Shown piece after piece: positions 32,590 through 45,210 of a stretch of 64,000 nt of DNA (its first letter is position 1; every line of letters begins with the position of its first letter). The DNA is from Gnetum montanum. Taxonomy: Eukaryota; Streptophyta; Gnetopsida; Gnetales; Gnetaceae. A model generated the notes under the pieces. That model saw only the letters and a program-made list of their open reading frames with translations, searched no databases and was not told where the DNA came from. The DNA is taken from assembly GCA_015680685.1 (NCBI GenBank), contig MNCI01035799.1:278253-342252 (forward strand). The letters run 5' to 3'. Both the position numbers and the translations under genes were made by a program.

Positions 32590-33549
32590 CAGAACTTGTT
32601 AGCAATGGTTACTCTCATCCCGGAACCTCTCCAATAGGAGAAATCAACAAGTTTTCCTTGTTTTTGCACCCCCTAACTATCCTCAAAGTTGTCCCTACGC
32701 TTGACCCTACTCGCAAGAGTAGGAAAGACATAGTCTTGGAGCACATGCTCCACTTTGCATTCACTATTGATAGTTTTCTTTGTAACAAACATGGAAGCTC
32801 ACTAGACTTTAGCACATGTAGCACAGATGGTATGCTCATAGCATAGTAGGTTTCACATCCAACATCACACAACAACATAGGATAGTCATGTTTGCACTTT
32901 GTGGGACCTAGGACATGTGGCATCCAAACCATGTTTTTCTCTTGCTCCTGGCCCTATAAATACCCCAGTGAACAATGTTCAAAGGGTTGGCTTTTGGATC
33001 CATATTTCCCATGCTTGGCTTCTGGCATTTTTAGCATGTTTGGCTTTTGAGCATGTATGGCATTCTGGCATTTTAGCTTCTTGGTAATTAGTCTTGGCAA
33101 GAAAATTAGCAAGTAGAAGGACCTTGTTAGCAAGCTGTTGACAATAGTTCAATGGTCTATGACCATACTGCTTCGTTGTAAGCTATGCTTATCCTCACTA
33201 CCATCTGTTGTACACCTCCTTCATTCAAGCAAAGATCAGATCCCCCGATCTTGGGGCAATGCATTTTCTCACCTAGACCTGCTTCATTTTATTTTGTTTT
33301 TTTCATTTTCTTGCATTATTCTTAACTAATTCACATCTACCACTTATCATTCGACATGCATATAACATCTTTAAAACCAACGTTTGTGAAAGTTTATTGT
33401 ACACTGGTTAAGTCCTTGTCCAATCGACTAGACTGTTTAGAACACCTTGCATCTGTTTACATCTAGCACGACCCTCGCATAGATTCAGGGTTGGGCTGTA
33501 TGCCCAGTGACCTCTCGGTGTTCCAACCACTAACGTTTTAGTCGCTACA
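32590..33549 (+). repeat. 3' LTR of C, second part
   Basis: From about 32647 this is a direct repeat of the 5' LTR 13323-14226. TATAAATA lies at about 32953. The end matches to GTGTTCCAACCA and then a CTACA terminus at 33549. Confidence 0.85.
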
Positions 33550-34623
33550 GGATGGTTGGGTTAGAGGCCATGAAAAGATCAAGCAAACCTACATCTGTGA
33601 TATTTTCTTGGATGTTTCTATGAGCCGTATAGCTAACCACTACTATGCTAAATCCACATCATCACACTTGAGGATAAGAGTCTTCTTAGAGCATCCTAAA
33701 ATGACCAACTTGATGGTGGAGGAGGAGGTAGCCCATACAATAAGAGGCTAATTAGCTTAGGCATAGTCACATCTCATCAAATAGATATATAACAATTATA
33801 ACTAATCAAAAATGAATCTATAATCATATGAATAGAACCATTTAAATAGTTAAATCCTAGATAACCTCTAACTTTGTAACCATGAAAACATTGACATAGC
33901 ATCAAAATAAAATGTAACAAAAGAACAAAAAGAAAACAATTCCTTACTTGTCTTGCTGGATAAAGGTAGTGTGGGGACACTAATGGGGATACACATATCC
34001 ATGTCAAAATCAAGGATTCCCCATCAATTATGAGCTATCCCATTTACCAAGCACCTACAGTAGGCTTTGGCATAGAGAGTGGTATATCTACCAAAGTCAC
34101 TTTGAGTTGCTCCATCATAATGAGCCTCATCAATTGGCCTTTGATAAATACATCCAATGATATTTAGGCTAAAGGCAAGAGTTGGTTACTCTTGATTAGC
34201 CCATGGCCACCAACCTTGTACTTTCAACTGTAAAAAAATTAAAACAAAAATACCATCAACCTTGTACTTGCAAATGTAACAAAATTAAAACCAAAATAAC
34301 CGAAGAAAACCAAAAGTATATAAAAAAGAACTTAATTTTACACTTACCCCTCCAAATGATAGATGGTGCTAGGAAGGTTTTGGAACAGTGTTTTGACATA
34401 GTGACTAACAAGCAATGTTGGGTTCTTGTAGCTATGTTAGCCTCCTCCAATGTTGGGTTATTGCTAGTGGAAGCCCTCCTATTTAACATTCTAAACAAAC
34501 AAGGTAGGAAAGATCAAAATCTTAAACCTTTTGGGATGCCTCCAATAATTGTGCTTACTCCGTGGTATAGGATAGCTAGACTACACTAAGAATAGGTGTG
34601 GTTGAAGAAAAAATAGGATCATA
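33550..34623. other. Unassigned retrotransposon debris
   Basis: No domain was recognised. A plus-strand stretch at 33550-33750 has a patchy coding look, and 34250-34500 has short ORFs on both strands with no family resemblance I can name. It may be internal sequence of the element whose possible primer site lies at 34624. Confidence 0.3.
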
Positions 34624-35759
34624 GCTCTAATACTATGCACTATGGGTTAGAAGTGATGTAATAAGTTTGATTTGTCCAAAATTGTAATGTGGGAATCAAT
34701 CCCAAACTTACGTGTTAACCACCAAAACCCTAGTTTTTAAAAACACTCACACAAGTCTCACTTAAATTCATGATCATAATTAGAAGGTAGGACTACACTA
34801 TGTTGATGGAAAAGTAATTCTTTTAAAAATTCAAGCTTAAGATGTGTCCCACTAGGTGCCTCTCTAACAAGCCAATGAAAAATCCTAATACACTTGGATT
34901 TTGACTTCTCCATGGCAACTACACTAGGGTTTAGGCCCCTAGAATCTTGAAATGGATTATAAACTCCAACAGCTAATAAAGCCCAAATCCTAGGTGTCCA
35001 TCCATGCCATATTTGAAGGTAAAAACCTCATGCCCAAAATTAGTAATCAAGAGATAACATTGAAAATCATCATACACCAAGGAATGTTGAAAATCACATT
35101 AATACTTACTATTTTGGGTAATTACACTAGCCAACATAGTTTCAAGAGGGATGATGCCTTCCACCACTGACCAAACTCCCAATTGACTCTAAAATGATTA
35201 CACCATGTACCAAACCCTAGCCAGAACGTTCAATAGCTATGAAACTCCATAAGACTAGTCAAAAGGCATAAGAAATTCACCTATCTTGTATGGACTATGT
35301 TGGCTAGTGTAGTCCTAGCGTAGTTTAGAGGAAATTGATCATTAAATGCTCAAAATAACCTTCAAAATGACATTACTAGATCATCACATCCTGTTGAAGT
35401 CTGTAGTGGCTTTTAAATGATAAATAATTAGTTAAAGATAAGTCTAGTGCTATCCCAACCTTGGTACTAAGCTGAGAGTAGGCCCAACTATGTTGGCTAG
35501 CGTAGTCCCAATGTAGTTGGATGAGGGTGGAATACTAAAAATCATAAATAATCTTTAGATTAATGTATCTTGGCCTTCACACTTCCTTGGAGTCTTTGGT
35601 GATATGGTAAGAGCAAACTATGAAGCAAAAACAAGAGAAATATCATTCCCATCTTGAAACTACATTGGGAAAGCCTAGAACTACATTGGGAAAGCTTAGG
35701 AATATGTTGGCTAGCATAGTCCCAACGTAGTCCCACTATAGTGTTGCAACCAAAAAAAT
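34624..35759 (-). repeat. Possible 5' LTR with tRNA-Met-type primer site, minus orientation
   Basis: On the minus strand TAGTATTAGAGC (34635-34624) matches the usual initiator-Met primer site TGGTATCAGAGC at 10 of 12 positions; both changes are G to A or C to T transitions. TG begins on the plus strand at 34636, as an LTR end should. Between 34790 and 35745 a loose repeat of TATGTTGGCTAG(C/T)(A/G)TAGTCC words recurs about every 170-214 bases (near 35123, 35289, 35489, 35703). The far end abuts the D LTR end at 35760. No internal genes were seen, so this stays tentative. Confidence 0.35.
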
Positions 35760-37232
35760 TGATTACTAGAAAATTGAAGGTTCCAGTGTAGCAGGCTCAA
35801 CCTAGAATCCCCAAGGCCTTTGAAAATATGGAATTGAAGGTGCCTTAGATGGTTTGATAGATCACCCAGGGACTTACAAAATGCAAAACAGATAATGCAA
35901 AAGAAGAATGTATATCTAAAAATAAAAAAGAAAATGTAGATTGCACACAAAAACTAAAATCTTAAAACTTTATTAAAAATAGAGGGGTTTTGTACAAATG
36001 TTGCCTGTAGAAGAGCAAAGAGGGTTCACTTGGGTAGGGATTCAGAGTTTGTTGAAGTTGATATGATCCACTTCATGATTTAAATGCTTAGCCACTTGAT
36101 GTTATTGAACCTCCTTTGTTGCTAGTCTAGATCTACAACATTGGTCGCTATTGTTGGGGGTGGGGGGGTGTGGTAGGGGTGGGGTGGTTGAGAAATGTGA
36201 AAGATTTGGCTAACAAAGTGCTCCACATTAGGAGTTAGGGATCCCAAGAGTGCAACATAGAAATCGAAAACTCACAAAATCTCAAAGGAGGTAACATGAT
36301 CATGGGGGCACCATGCTAGAAGGCTCAAAGAACTTGTGTTTCTAAAAGTTTTGGAAGATTTCTTGGGTGCCAAAAATGATAAAATGTTCAAAATGACAAA
36401 TAGTGAAACATCAAAATCATGGTTGAGGCTAATTTTTACAAGTTTTGGGCTTTCATTTTTGCTACAAATTGGTTGTAATCCAGCTGAAAAATTGGTTGCA
36501 AATTGCTGCAAATGTTTACCATGTACAAGTGAAATGGGTGTCTAATTTGGGGGGTTACTATGTATGAAAAGTGCCAAACCTTGATGGCCTTTTTGTTTAC
36601 TATAAATAGCAATGGTGGCATACCATCTATGATGGAGGTAGATCTTCTACATTGGACCTTCTATAATCCTCGCTAGAGTGCATGGTCAACATTGAAGTGC
36701 ATGGAATATTGAAATATGATGCATATGGCTTCTATGTTTGGGGCATGCAGTCTCTACACTAGGTATGCAATCTCCATGCTAGGCATGTAGTCTCCATGCT
36801 GGGGGTGAAGTTTCCACAGTGAGCATAGATGTCACCATATCCCTCCATGTTGAGGTTTGCCCTTCCATGCTAGGAGTAGATGACCCACACTCCTCCACAT
36901 TGGGGATAGGTGAGATCTACCTTCATATAAGTTTTTCCAACGTAGAAAAGTATATACCCCCCATAAAACCCATCAAATTATGATTTTTGGCATTCCAAAG
37001 GGCGTTTTTGACCCACCCATGCCAAAATATACATACTATGTGAATTTTTTCACTTGGGGAGTGAGCCTTTGACCACTTATGAGGCATTTTTCAGCCCCAA
37101 AAGTATGAAATATGTGAGACTACTCATGAATTACAATATTCACATTTACAATGATGTTTTTCCTTGGGTTTCATGGGGTGAAGGGTACATGATGAAAAAT
37201 GATTACAACATGTAAATTTTGGTGGTGTTTCA
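35760..37232 (-). repeat. 3' LTR of D
   Basis: In element sense it starts TGAAACACCACC at 37232, right after the polypurine tract, and ends ...CTAGTAATCA at 35760. Its last ~430 bases in that sense (36180-35760) match 64000-63588, the visible end of the 5' LTR, including a conserved CTTACAAAATG(C/T)AAA block and a GTACAAATG(C/T)T block. Copies of CCATGCT(A/G)GG words at 36740-36900 look like a small decayed array. Confidence 0.8.
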
Positions 37233-38185
37233 ATGGCCCCTCTTTATTAGTGTATGGAGGATTAACTTGAGAGGCACTAACAAAGTATACAAAACATCAC
37301 TCTAGGTTCACCACTAATAGTCACTCTTTGTACTTGATCCAGTCATGTTAAACCATGCTATAGAGTACTTGTGATGATGGTATAAGGATATGATGAAAAA
37401 ATGATGTTAAGACTATAGCCAAATGGTTATGAGGGCTAACAATGCATACCAAATGTTGACACCATGGCTATGTCATTGACATATTGATTTATTGGTGGTT
37501 TTGGCGCTTCATGTCTTGAAGTGTTGGTTACTCAACAAATGTGTTTGAGGGCCTAATCACTTTGCTCCAAGGTTACTTTGGCCACTAGGCTTCAAGGCTT
37601 CATTGGCCATTTGGCTTCTTGGTAGTTTTCTTTTCTTTTTTTTGTGGGGTGAAACCTTCATTGGATTTCTTTACCAAGGCTGATTAGATTTGGCTTTTCC
37701 ATTTAGTGAGTTGCATTACACTCAATGGACTTAGGTGTTGTCCCATCACACAAGATGTGTTATGTTTGATGGACTTAGTGATTTTTCACTAAATGAGATG
37801 TGTTAAATTCAAGTGGACTTAGAAGTGGAGTATGATAATAAAAATCTCACATAACCATAAATGCTTGAATGTCAAGCACTGGTCAACATTATTTCTTAAG
37901 TGATGGAAGGTCATAACCAGGCTTTGGGATTAGGATTAAGGAGTGTTTCTAGAGAAAGGGAAATGGTACAAGTGATCTTGATATATTAGGACAAACTCAT
38001 TGAATTTTTCACATCAAGGTCATGTGGTGACTTGTTGTCATGATGGGTTGCACCTTTGCAATGGCTCCAAGCTTCATCCTGCAAACACAACTCTAAGAGG
38101 ATAAGAAAACTAAGCAAATAGAGCATTTCATAATACTACAATGCATATAGGCCACATGAAATGATAAAGTCAAGTCACCCAAGTC
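37233..38185 (-). other. Polypurine tract and 3' untranslated region of D
   Basis: Beside the LTR start lies a plus-strand GGCCCCTCTTTATTAG, the complement of the family polypurine tract. Further right are a T-rich run (37627-37645) and the conserved ATCCTGCAAACACAACTC block (38078-38096). The same elements in the same order occur in B1, B2 and B3. No gene. Confidence 0.6.
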
Positions 38186-38400
38186 ACCAATGTAGCTAGT
38201 TTAAGGCTGTGGAAAGCCATGGTACTAGTTCAAGGCTATGGTGGGCCAAGTTACTAGTTTAAGGACATTACAAACCAATGTGCTAGTTGAAGGTCATAGT
38301 AGAACATGGTGTCAGTTTAAGGTCTTGGTAGGCTATAGTACTAGTTTAAGGCCTTGGCAGACGATATTGTTGGTTTAAGACCTCGGTAGGCCATGGTGAA
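38186..38400 (-). repeat. Short-period array after pol of D
   Basis: CTAGTTTAAGG-type words (plus strand) recur near 38198, 38231, 38263, 38283, 38317, 38342 and 38374, about 20-35 bases apart, each followed by a G-rich 'GGCCA' type word. It is the counterpart of 28140-28420 in C. Confidence 0.75.
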
Positions 38401-38456
38401 GCATGATTACCTGGTGATGATTAATAATGTCATGGCTATTATAGATCACATGTAGT

Positions 38457-41400
38457 TCACATGTAATAAGACTTTAGATAGGAATGGTTGATTAGATTAG
38501 CCAACTCATTCCCATCCATGTTAGCTATCCTAAATGCTCCATTGTTGTAGGCTTTAGTGACAAGGAAGAACCCTTCACCATTAGCTAAGAATTCATGCAC
38601 ATGCTCATGGCTGATTTTTTGGACTAGGTTACCTTCCTTGATCTTATGCTTGATCAAGTTATGATCATGCTACCGTTTCTACCTCTCTTGATATTACTTG
38701 ATGTGAGTAAGTGCTTGTACACATTGCTCCTCCACTAAGTCTAGTTTGCAACTCCTTACTCTGCTTATCATTGATGAAGTTGGACAGGGCTACCCAAAGT
38801 AATGGTACATGTAATTCAAGAGGTAAAATAGCTTTAAAACCATAAACCAAGAAATAAAGTGTTATACAAGTTTTTTTATGGTATGTTGTATGATAGGCCC
38901 AAAGTGCATGAACTTGCTCATGTCATTTGTGCTTGTTGTGTTTGAGCATCTTCTTGATCAAGTTAATCATGACCTTGTTGTGTACTTCTACTTTTCCATT
39001 GTCTTGAGGGTAATAAGATGATGTGAAAGAATGCTTAATTCCTAGGTCATGATAGAAATCCTTTGTTTATTGACTACTAAATTGTGCTCCATTATCTATA
39101 ACTATGATCATGGGTATGGAAAAATGGGCTACAATGTTAGCCAATATAAATTTACAAACTTATTCAGATGTAGCTTCTCTTAGAAAAATATCTTCAACTG
39201 ACTTAGTAAAGTATTTAGTCATGATGATGAAGAAGCTATAACTTATACAAGACTTAGGCATTATATGTCCAATGATATGCAACCCCTATCGTTGAAACAA
39301 TCATGCTAGTTGACTGGTATACAACTCAATTGGTGGTCGAAATGTTTTGCAAGTAGTTGCTTTAAATATGGAATAGGTAATAGCCTAACCATCTAATTCT
39401 AGCTACCATAGCTCTAGGTCCTATATGTCCCCCACATACACCCTCAGGAACTTGCTTTAACTGGACATCATTGTAGGACCATTGACATAATGTATTATCA
39501 TCCATAATGAAATATTGTTTCGATCATGTATGCACAAAATCATCTTGAGTAGTTGTTAGGCCTTGTGAATATTCACCATGCATAAGGTAAAATTTGATAT
39601 CATGATACCACTCTCTAGTAGGAGCACACAAAATTATGGCCACAAAGGTATCCTTAGCGCTCTACATGATGGGGATAGCATAGTCCATAGTTAAGTTGGG
39701 AAATTACTAAACACATATAGTGCTACATTGAGGGATAATTTTGTAATGGTGTTAGCTATGACATTCTCATTTTGGGGTATGTGTTGGATATCAATGTCTA
39801 AAAATTTTTATAACAATTACTTCCCTAGGTCACAGTAAGGTTGTAAATGTTTGGTTTTACATGCATAGACCTTGGTTACTTGGTTAATGACAATTTGGGA
39901 ATCACCTTTGATCATTAATCATTTTATTCATAGGTCATGAGCTACCATCATCCCCCTAATTATGCCCTTGTACTTTACTATGTTGTTGGTGCTTGAAAAT
40001 CCAAAATCGTAGGTGAAGGATTAGATTTCACTAGATGGAAATGTTACGATGGTAGCAACACTGGTGCCATAGGTAGTTGAAGTTCTATCAAAGTACATGA
40101 CCACCTCATAGCCCTTGGGTACTTGGTTAATGCTATTGATATGTTCATCATGGAACTTAAGATCTATGGCTACATGATCATCAACAGGTGAAATAGTGAG
40201 TTGTACAATTATAGCTTGAGCTTTCATTGATAACTAAGAGATGTAATGAAGATCAAACTCCACTATTATGGATTTCCATTGGGCTATATGAATACTCTCA
40301 TAGATATTGGTTGTGATAGCTCTAAGTATGTTATCTTTGTAAATGATGTTGACCTGGCTTCTAAAGAGGTAGTGTCTCCACTTCTTCAATGAGAAGAATA
40401 GTGCTAGAAAATACTTCTCCACTTCAATGTATCAAGTCTCATGGGTAATTAATGCATGGATAAGCTAGTATATTGGCATTTCCACTCCATCATCATGTTT
40501 TTGATAGAGTAGAGAGGAAATGGACTTGTCGGAGATAACAAGGTAGATGTAGAACAACTAACCCTCTTACTAGGGATAGATTGTTGGTAGCTATGCCAAC
40601 TCTTGGTTAATGTTTTTAAAGGCCTCTTGGCATTGAGCTATCCACTCATAGTGAATCCATTTCTTAAGAAAGTGTTGCATGAGTTGTAACTTATTTGTAA
40701 GCTTATCGATTAACCTATAGATAGATTGTAATATACTTTGTAATCCTTGAAGCTTCTTAAGGTTAGCAGGTATTGCTAATTTGGATATGGCCTTAACCTT
40801 ATCAAGATTGACATGTAGCCCTAATCTAGACACTACAAAGATAAGCATCTTACTAGTCTTGACACCAAAAACACACTTCTTAGGATTAAGTCTAAGTTCA
40901 TACTTAAGGGATTATTTAAGTACATGGTTGATGTAATGGTTAAGCAAACCTAGCATGTAGTCACTGAAGATATAGGTTAAGGCTCACTAGTAAGTTGCTC
41001 ACACATTCTTAAGGCTAAAGGACATCATAGTATTGAAAAAGGTACCCCAAGGGATCATGAAGGTCATGCTAAGATGATGTTTTAATTTTATCCTAATCTG
41101 GTTATATCACGAGGACCCATCCATAAAGGACAATAATGCATGTCAAGTTGTAGTATTAATAAGTTGATCAATACTAGGTAAAGAAAAGTCATCCTTGATG
41201 GTTACCTTATTTAGGTCTCAGAAATCAATGAAAATATATATACTTACATTTTTCTTAGGGACACCACTTTGTTGGACACCCATTATGCATAGTTGACAAC
41301 CCTAATGAAATCATCTTGGTAGAGTTTTGTGATTTCATCATGGACTTCCAAGGCCAAATCAAGTCTAATTTTGCACACATTTTATTTAACTGCTCTAATG

Positions 41401-41750
41401 CTAGTGTTTAGTATGATGTTATGTTGTACTAGACATGAGTCTATGCCTAACATATCTTCATATGACCAGGCAAAGATCTTAATAGCCTATTGAGGTTCTA
41501 GTTAGGAACCTAGTTTTAGTATTTTTTTTCCTCACCATTATGTGTCATGAGAGGAACCTCAACTAGAGAGTCTTTAATTATGTCACCTACCTCTAAGTTA
41601 AGGGTTTTGACTAGTTTTTTAGGGCATTTTAGAGGTTTCCCTATTGAGTCTACATTGTTGACAAAACCCTCAAGCTTAAGATCTAGGTAATCAGGATTGA
41701 CACACTATTTAACATCACCACGAGGCACACTTAGGCTCAAAGGTAAACTA
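38457..41750 (-). pseudogene. pol of element D: RT, two RNase H regions, integrase
   Basis: The integrase end (38657-38457) reads FFLVTKAYNNGAFRIANMDGN to a TAA, parallel to the C pol terminus. Moving right are the integrase core (about 39450-38800, heavily broken), the second RNase H (about 40227-39950, with MYFDRTSTTYG where C has HFDGTST, so a Gly is lost), RNase H 1 (about 40500-40234, phrase YFLALFFSLKKWRHYLF) and RT (about 41380-40590). In RT the first Asp box reads SFMDGSS at about 41130, but the YVDD box is replaced by an unrelated sequence near 40975. The lead-in (41750-41400) matches that of C. Many stops; inactive. Confidence 0.8.
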
Positions 41751-41929
41751 ATCTTCTACCAGGTCTTGGATGTCAACCATAAGCACATTAAGTGGCACCT
41801 AGGTAAAGATGAGTAAATAATGGTAAAAGGCTATGAAATTATGCAAAAATATGCTACTCTAACACGAAAAAAAAAATGTGCAAGGGGTTATGTAAGATTG
41901 GAAACAAGGTCAAAACAAGGTCACAAGAT

Positions 41930-42310
41930 TGCCAGTTCAAGGTCTTAGTAGGTCATGATGCTAGTTTAGAGTCTTAGCAGACTATGATACTAGTTTAAGG
42001 CCTTAGTGGGACATGGTCACATGGTGCCAAATGGTGGTCAACGAAGGTCTAACCCCATCATCAAATACCAATTAAAGGCTAACAAGGCTATAAAGGGCTA
42101 TAATAAAGACAAACACATTGAAATCTAGGTAGTATTGAGTCCAAACAAGGTCAAAAATGCAATAATGGTGAAAACTAGTTATGATATGGTAAAACAAGGC
42201 TTAAATAAGGCAAAGTGGAACACATACAGTGATTTTTTGTTAAAAATGGTAAAATAAAGTTAGGTTTTGCTAGTTTTAGGCCTTATCAAGCAATGATTTA
42301 AGGCTACAAC
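41930..42310 (-). repeat. Worn short-period array between pol and gene X of D
   Basis: CAGTTCAAGGTCTTAG, CTAGTTTAGAGTCTTAG and CTAGTTTAAGGCCTTAG occur at 41935-42010 about every 35 bases, and a further GCTAGTTTTAGGCC lies near 42269. It is the counterpart of the nine-copy array at 24085-24540 in C. Confidence 0.6.
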
Positions 42311-42399
42311 GCTGTTAGGTAAGTTTGAGCATCAACAAATGCTATTTTTGGGCTATTTCAACTAAAAAAGAAAAGGTTTTAATGCTTCCATGATGGATG

Positions 42400-45210
42400 C
42401 CCCCCTATTTCCATGCTAGCTAGCATGGAACAGGTGACCCCCCAGCATGGATGAAACATCTAGATAGTTTCGTAGGCTTGTTTTAATTAGTTTTCAACTT
42501 TCAATGGCTTGCATGTTAGCGTAATTAACAAGGGAAGTAAATGTGCTAGTTTTAGCATCAGTTTCAACCTTTGAAACCCTTCTTTTGAGCTTGAAAATAT
42601 TTTCTACATTGGATCCATGTTGGCCAGCATGAAAAATGTTTTACATGGCATCCATAGGATCAAAATTAGGGTTTTAGAGCCTTCCTAAGGTAGCATAGGG
42701 CCAAATCTATCAAAATTAATTACTTTGGAGGTCAAAAAAGCTCAAAAAGTTGGATTTGAAGCTTCACCAACTATTTCCATGCTGGCTAGTGTGGATAGGA
42801 GGGGGCTTACCATGGGTAATCTAAATATATGCTAAAACAAGATCTAACAGGGTTGCATGAACATCTAAGAACAAGATTTGATAGTTGTGCAACACCTAGT
42901 TATGTTTTGAGGCCATTTTAGAGGGTTTTGAGTACTAAAGAAATTTGGGATAGCTTTTCCCATTTTTTCCACATTAAGAATGGTGGCCCCAACATGGAAG
43001 AATGTAGATGTTCTTATTTTTTGGCTTTGGGATGGTCTAGAAGCACACTGACTAGGTTTCTAGGCCTCTAGGATTGTAGACCATGATTTCCCAACTTTTT
43101 GACTAATTTTTGTCGTACTGAAAGGTTGCATGAGCCTATGTAAGGTTACACCCCACTTGATCTATGCTAGGGAAGTTTCTCCAACATTTAATGTGGGAGT
43201 AAATGAGATTTAGGGGCCAAAACAAGGTCCAATAGGCATCCACTTGAGGCTATGAGGTCTAAGCCTTGTTCGGTGTAGAGGTTTGGTTTATGGGAGTGTT
43301 AATATGCTACCAAAAGTGGAAAGGTAGCTCTTCCAAGTTTGTTCCACACTACCTAGCATGGAAGAGGCCTTTCCCAACATGGATGTATCATAAATCTTAG
43401 ATCCAGACTAGTTTTAACCATAATCTACCATGCATGTTAGCTCCTAGAGATGCCAGGGCTAAGGGATAGGGTCTATGGTTAGAATTTTATAGTTTTAAGT
43501 GTTCTTATGTGGTTTTTAATGTTATCCACTTTTTTCCACAATGGGACCACCATGCATAACATGGATCCAACTAGGAAGATCCAAGGGAATTAGCTTTTGG
43601 AAATTTGTGGTCAGTTTTGGAGAGTGTGAGGGCTTTGAGAGGTGTAATCAAGGTCCTAAGATGCATACAAGGCTATTTGATGTTAGTTTGAGGTGTCTAT
43701 GTGTCATTTATAAGTCATTCCATAGTATCCCTACTAGCCAATGTGGAAGAGGTGATGCCTAGCATAGAAGAACTAAGGGATCATACTTTTTACCTTTTTA
43801 ACACTTTTTTCCATGCATGTGCCTTTGCATGGTTGTCGGTGTTGATGGTTGAAGACTAGGGTTAAAATTTGGTAAGTTTGAGGGCTCTAAGATGGTTTTT
43901 GAGCTTAACCCTATCCATCCATGCTGGGGCTACCATGCTCAATGTGGATAGAGTTCAACCTAGTGTGAAGAACCAAAAGGACATAATTTTGAGCTATTTT
44001 GGTTAACTTCCAAAAGTTTGGTGGCTTCTAGAAGGGTTGGGTTGTTGCTAGAAGTTAATTCTCATGCAAATTTCATAAGTTTTTGCTTGATCCCCTTCCA
44101 TCCACCCTGGGGCTAGGATGCCGGGTTATCCCCATCGTGGAGAGTCCTTAAGGGGTTGATTTTCATTGATTTCTAGAAGTTTGGTGGCTTCTAGAAGGCT
44201 TGACAAGGTTTTGCTACAAGGTAATTTGTTGTTATTTGAATGTATCGAGGACTCCTCATGAACCTTCCTAGTTGTATCCATTCTGGATCCATGTTGGCCA
44301 AAATGGAATAGACAAAAGTATCAGATCTAGGCTCTTTTGACAACAAATCAACTATGCATGTTAGTCTCCAGGATTGCTAGTATTGATTGTTGAGATTTGG
44401 TGCCAAAATATACTAGTTTGAAGGCTCCTAGGTGCCTCATGTAATAAACCCCCCTTCTACCATGCTAGGCATGCTAGCCCAAGAGTGGATGAGAGGGGAT
44501 AGTAGTTTCATGCCATTTTTGGATACTTGGAGGCTTTGGAATGTTCTAATAGGGTCTAAAGATCAATAGGGTAGGTTATTAGGCTATTTTTAATTCTAAA
44601 TTGGGTTTTGTTTTATAACCCTTAGGCCTTCATGTTGGCTCCAAGCTAGGAAACATGTGGGAGGAGGTGAGAAGGGAGAGGGGAGGTTCACTACCATGGA
44701 GCAGACTATGGGTAAAAAATTGACTTATTTTAAGATCAAACTAGGTTTTCAGAGGTTGTCAAGGAGTGGTAGGATTAAAGAATGGCTAGTAGGTGATCAA
44801 TTTTGGTAGTTTTAGTCATCCCCCAACCCATCCATGCTAGATCCATGTTTCCTAGTGTGGAAGAGGTCTTCCTCAGCATGGATCCACTAAATACTAAGGT
44901 TTTAAGCACTTTTGATGGGTGATTGGAGGGGTTCTAGGTCATGTAGGCCCACTTTGGCATTAGATCTAGGACAAATGAGAACTGGGTAACAAGAATAGGT
45001 ATTAGCCCCTTACTCCATGCTAGGAAATATTGCCCCAATGTGGAAGCCCAAAAATGTTAGGTTTTCACAAGATCTAATCACCTTTCAATGCTTGGGGTAG
45101 GATGAGGTAGGTCACAATTACCAAAATTGGCAAGGGAGTTAGGATTTAATGGTTTTAGAAGGTGGGAAGCATGCATTGACGTTGGATCCATGATGCCTAG
45201 CATGCATGCA
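42400..45210. repeat. Decayed ~185-bp tandem array between pol and gene X of D
   Basis: A block of the form (T)CCATGCTGG...TAGCATGGAAGAGG recurs near 42412, 42610, 42778, 42966, 43160, 43351, 43530, 43730, 43920, 44100, 44280, 44460, 44640, 44827, 45010 and 45190: about sixteen units at 165-200 bases. Between blocks lie AT-rich stretches with TTTTAGAAGG or TTTGGAGGCT phrases. The unit length and the CTACGCTGGGC-like core resemble the B1 LTR unit once CG is read as TG or CA. No gene is credible inside it. Confidence 0.7.

Larger units (their letters stand above)
30077..32590 (-). mobile_element. B2: 3' end of a pol-less Tat element nested in the C 3' LTR
   Basis: In minus-strand sense: a short-period array (about 32570-32350), the conserved 3' untranslated block (about 32190-32150), an A tract (31888-31897, T on plus), a polypurine tract (31352-31372) and an LTR (31351-30077). 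Gag and protease are missing, so it is a truncated insertion or was later rearranged. The right limit, where C LTR sequence resumes, lies between about 32565 and 32600. Confidence 0.7.
13323..33549 (+). mobile_element. C: giant Tat/Ogre-type LTR retrotransposon (~20 kb with insertion)
   Basis: Order on the plus strand: 5' LTR (13323-14226, left end truncated), primer binding site (14232), gag (about 14760-16850), protease (17597-18160), array (18590-18850), gene X in antisense (22621-18999), array (24090-24535), pol (about 24600-28099), array (28150-28415), 3' untranslated region with A tract (29448-29472), polypurine tract (29851-29860), and 3' LTR (29864-30076 plus about 32590-33549, split by B2). 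Two RNase H regions between RT and integrase identify the Tat/Ogre group. Stops occur in every domain. No target duplication can be tested because the left LTR end is lost. Without B2 it would be about 17.7 kb. Confidence 0.85.
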
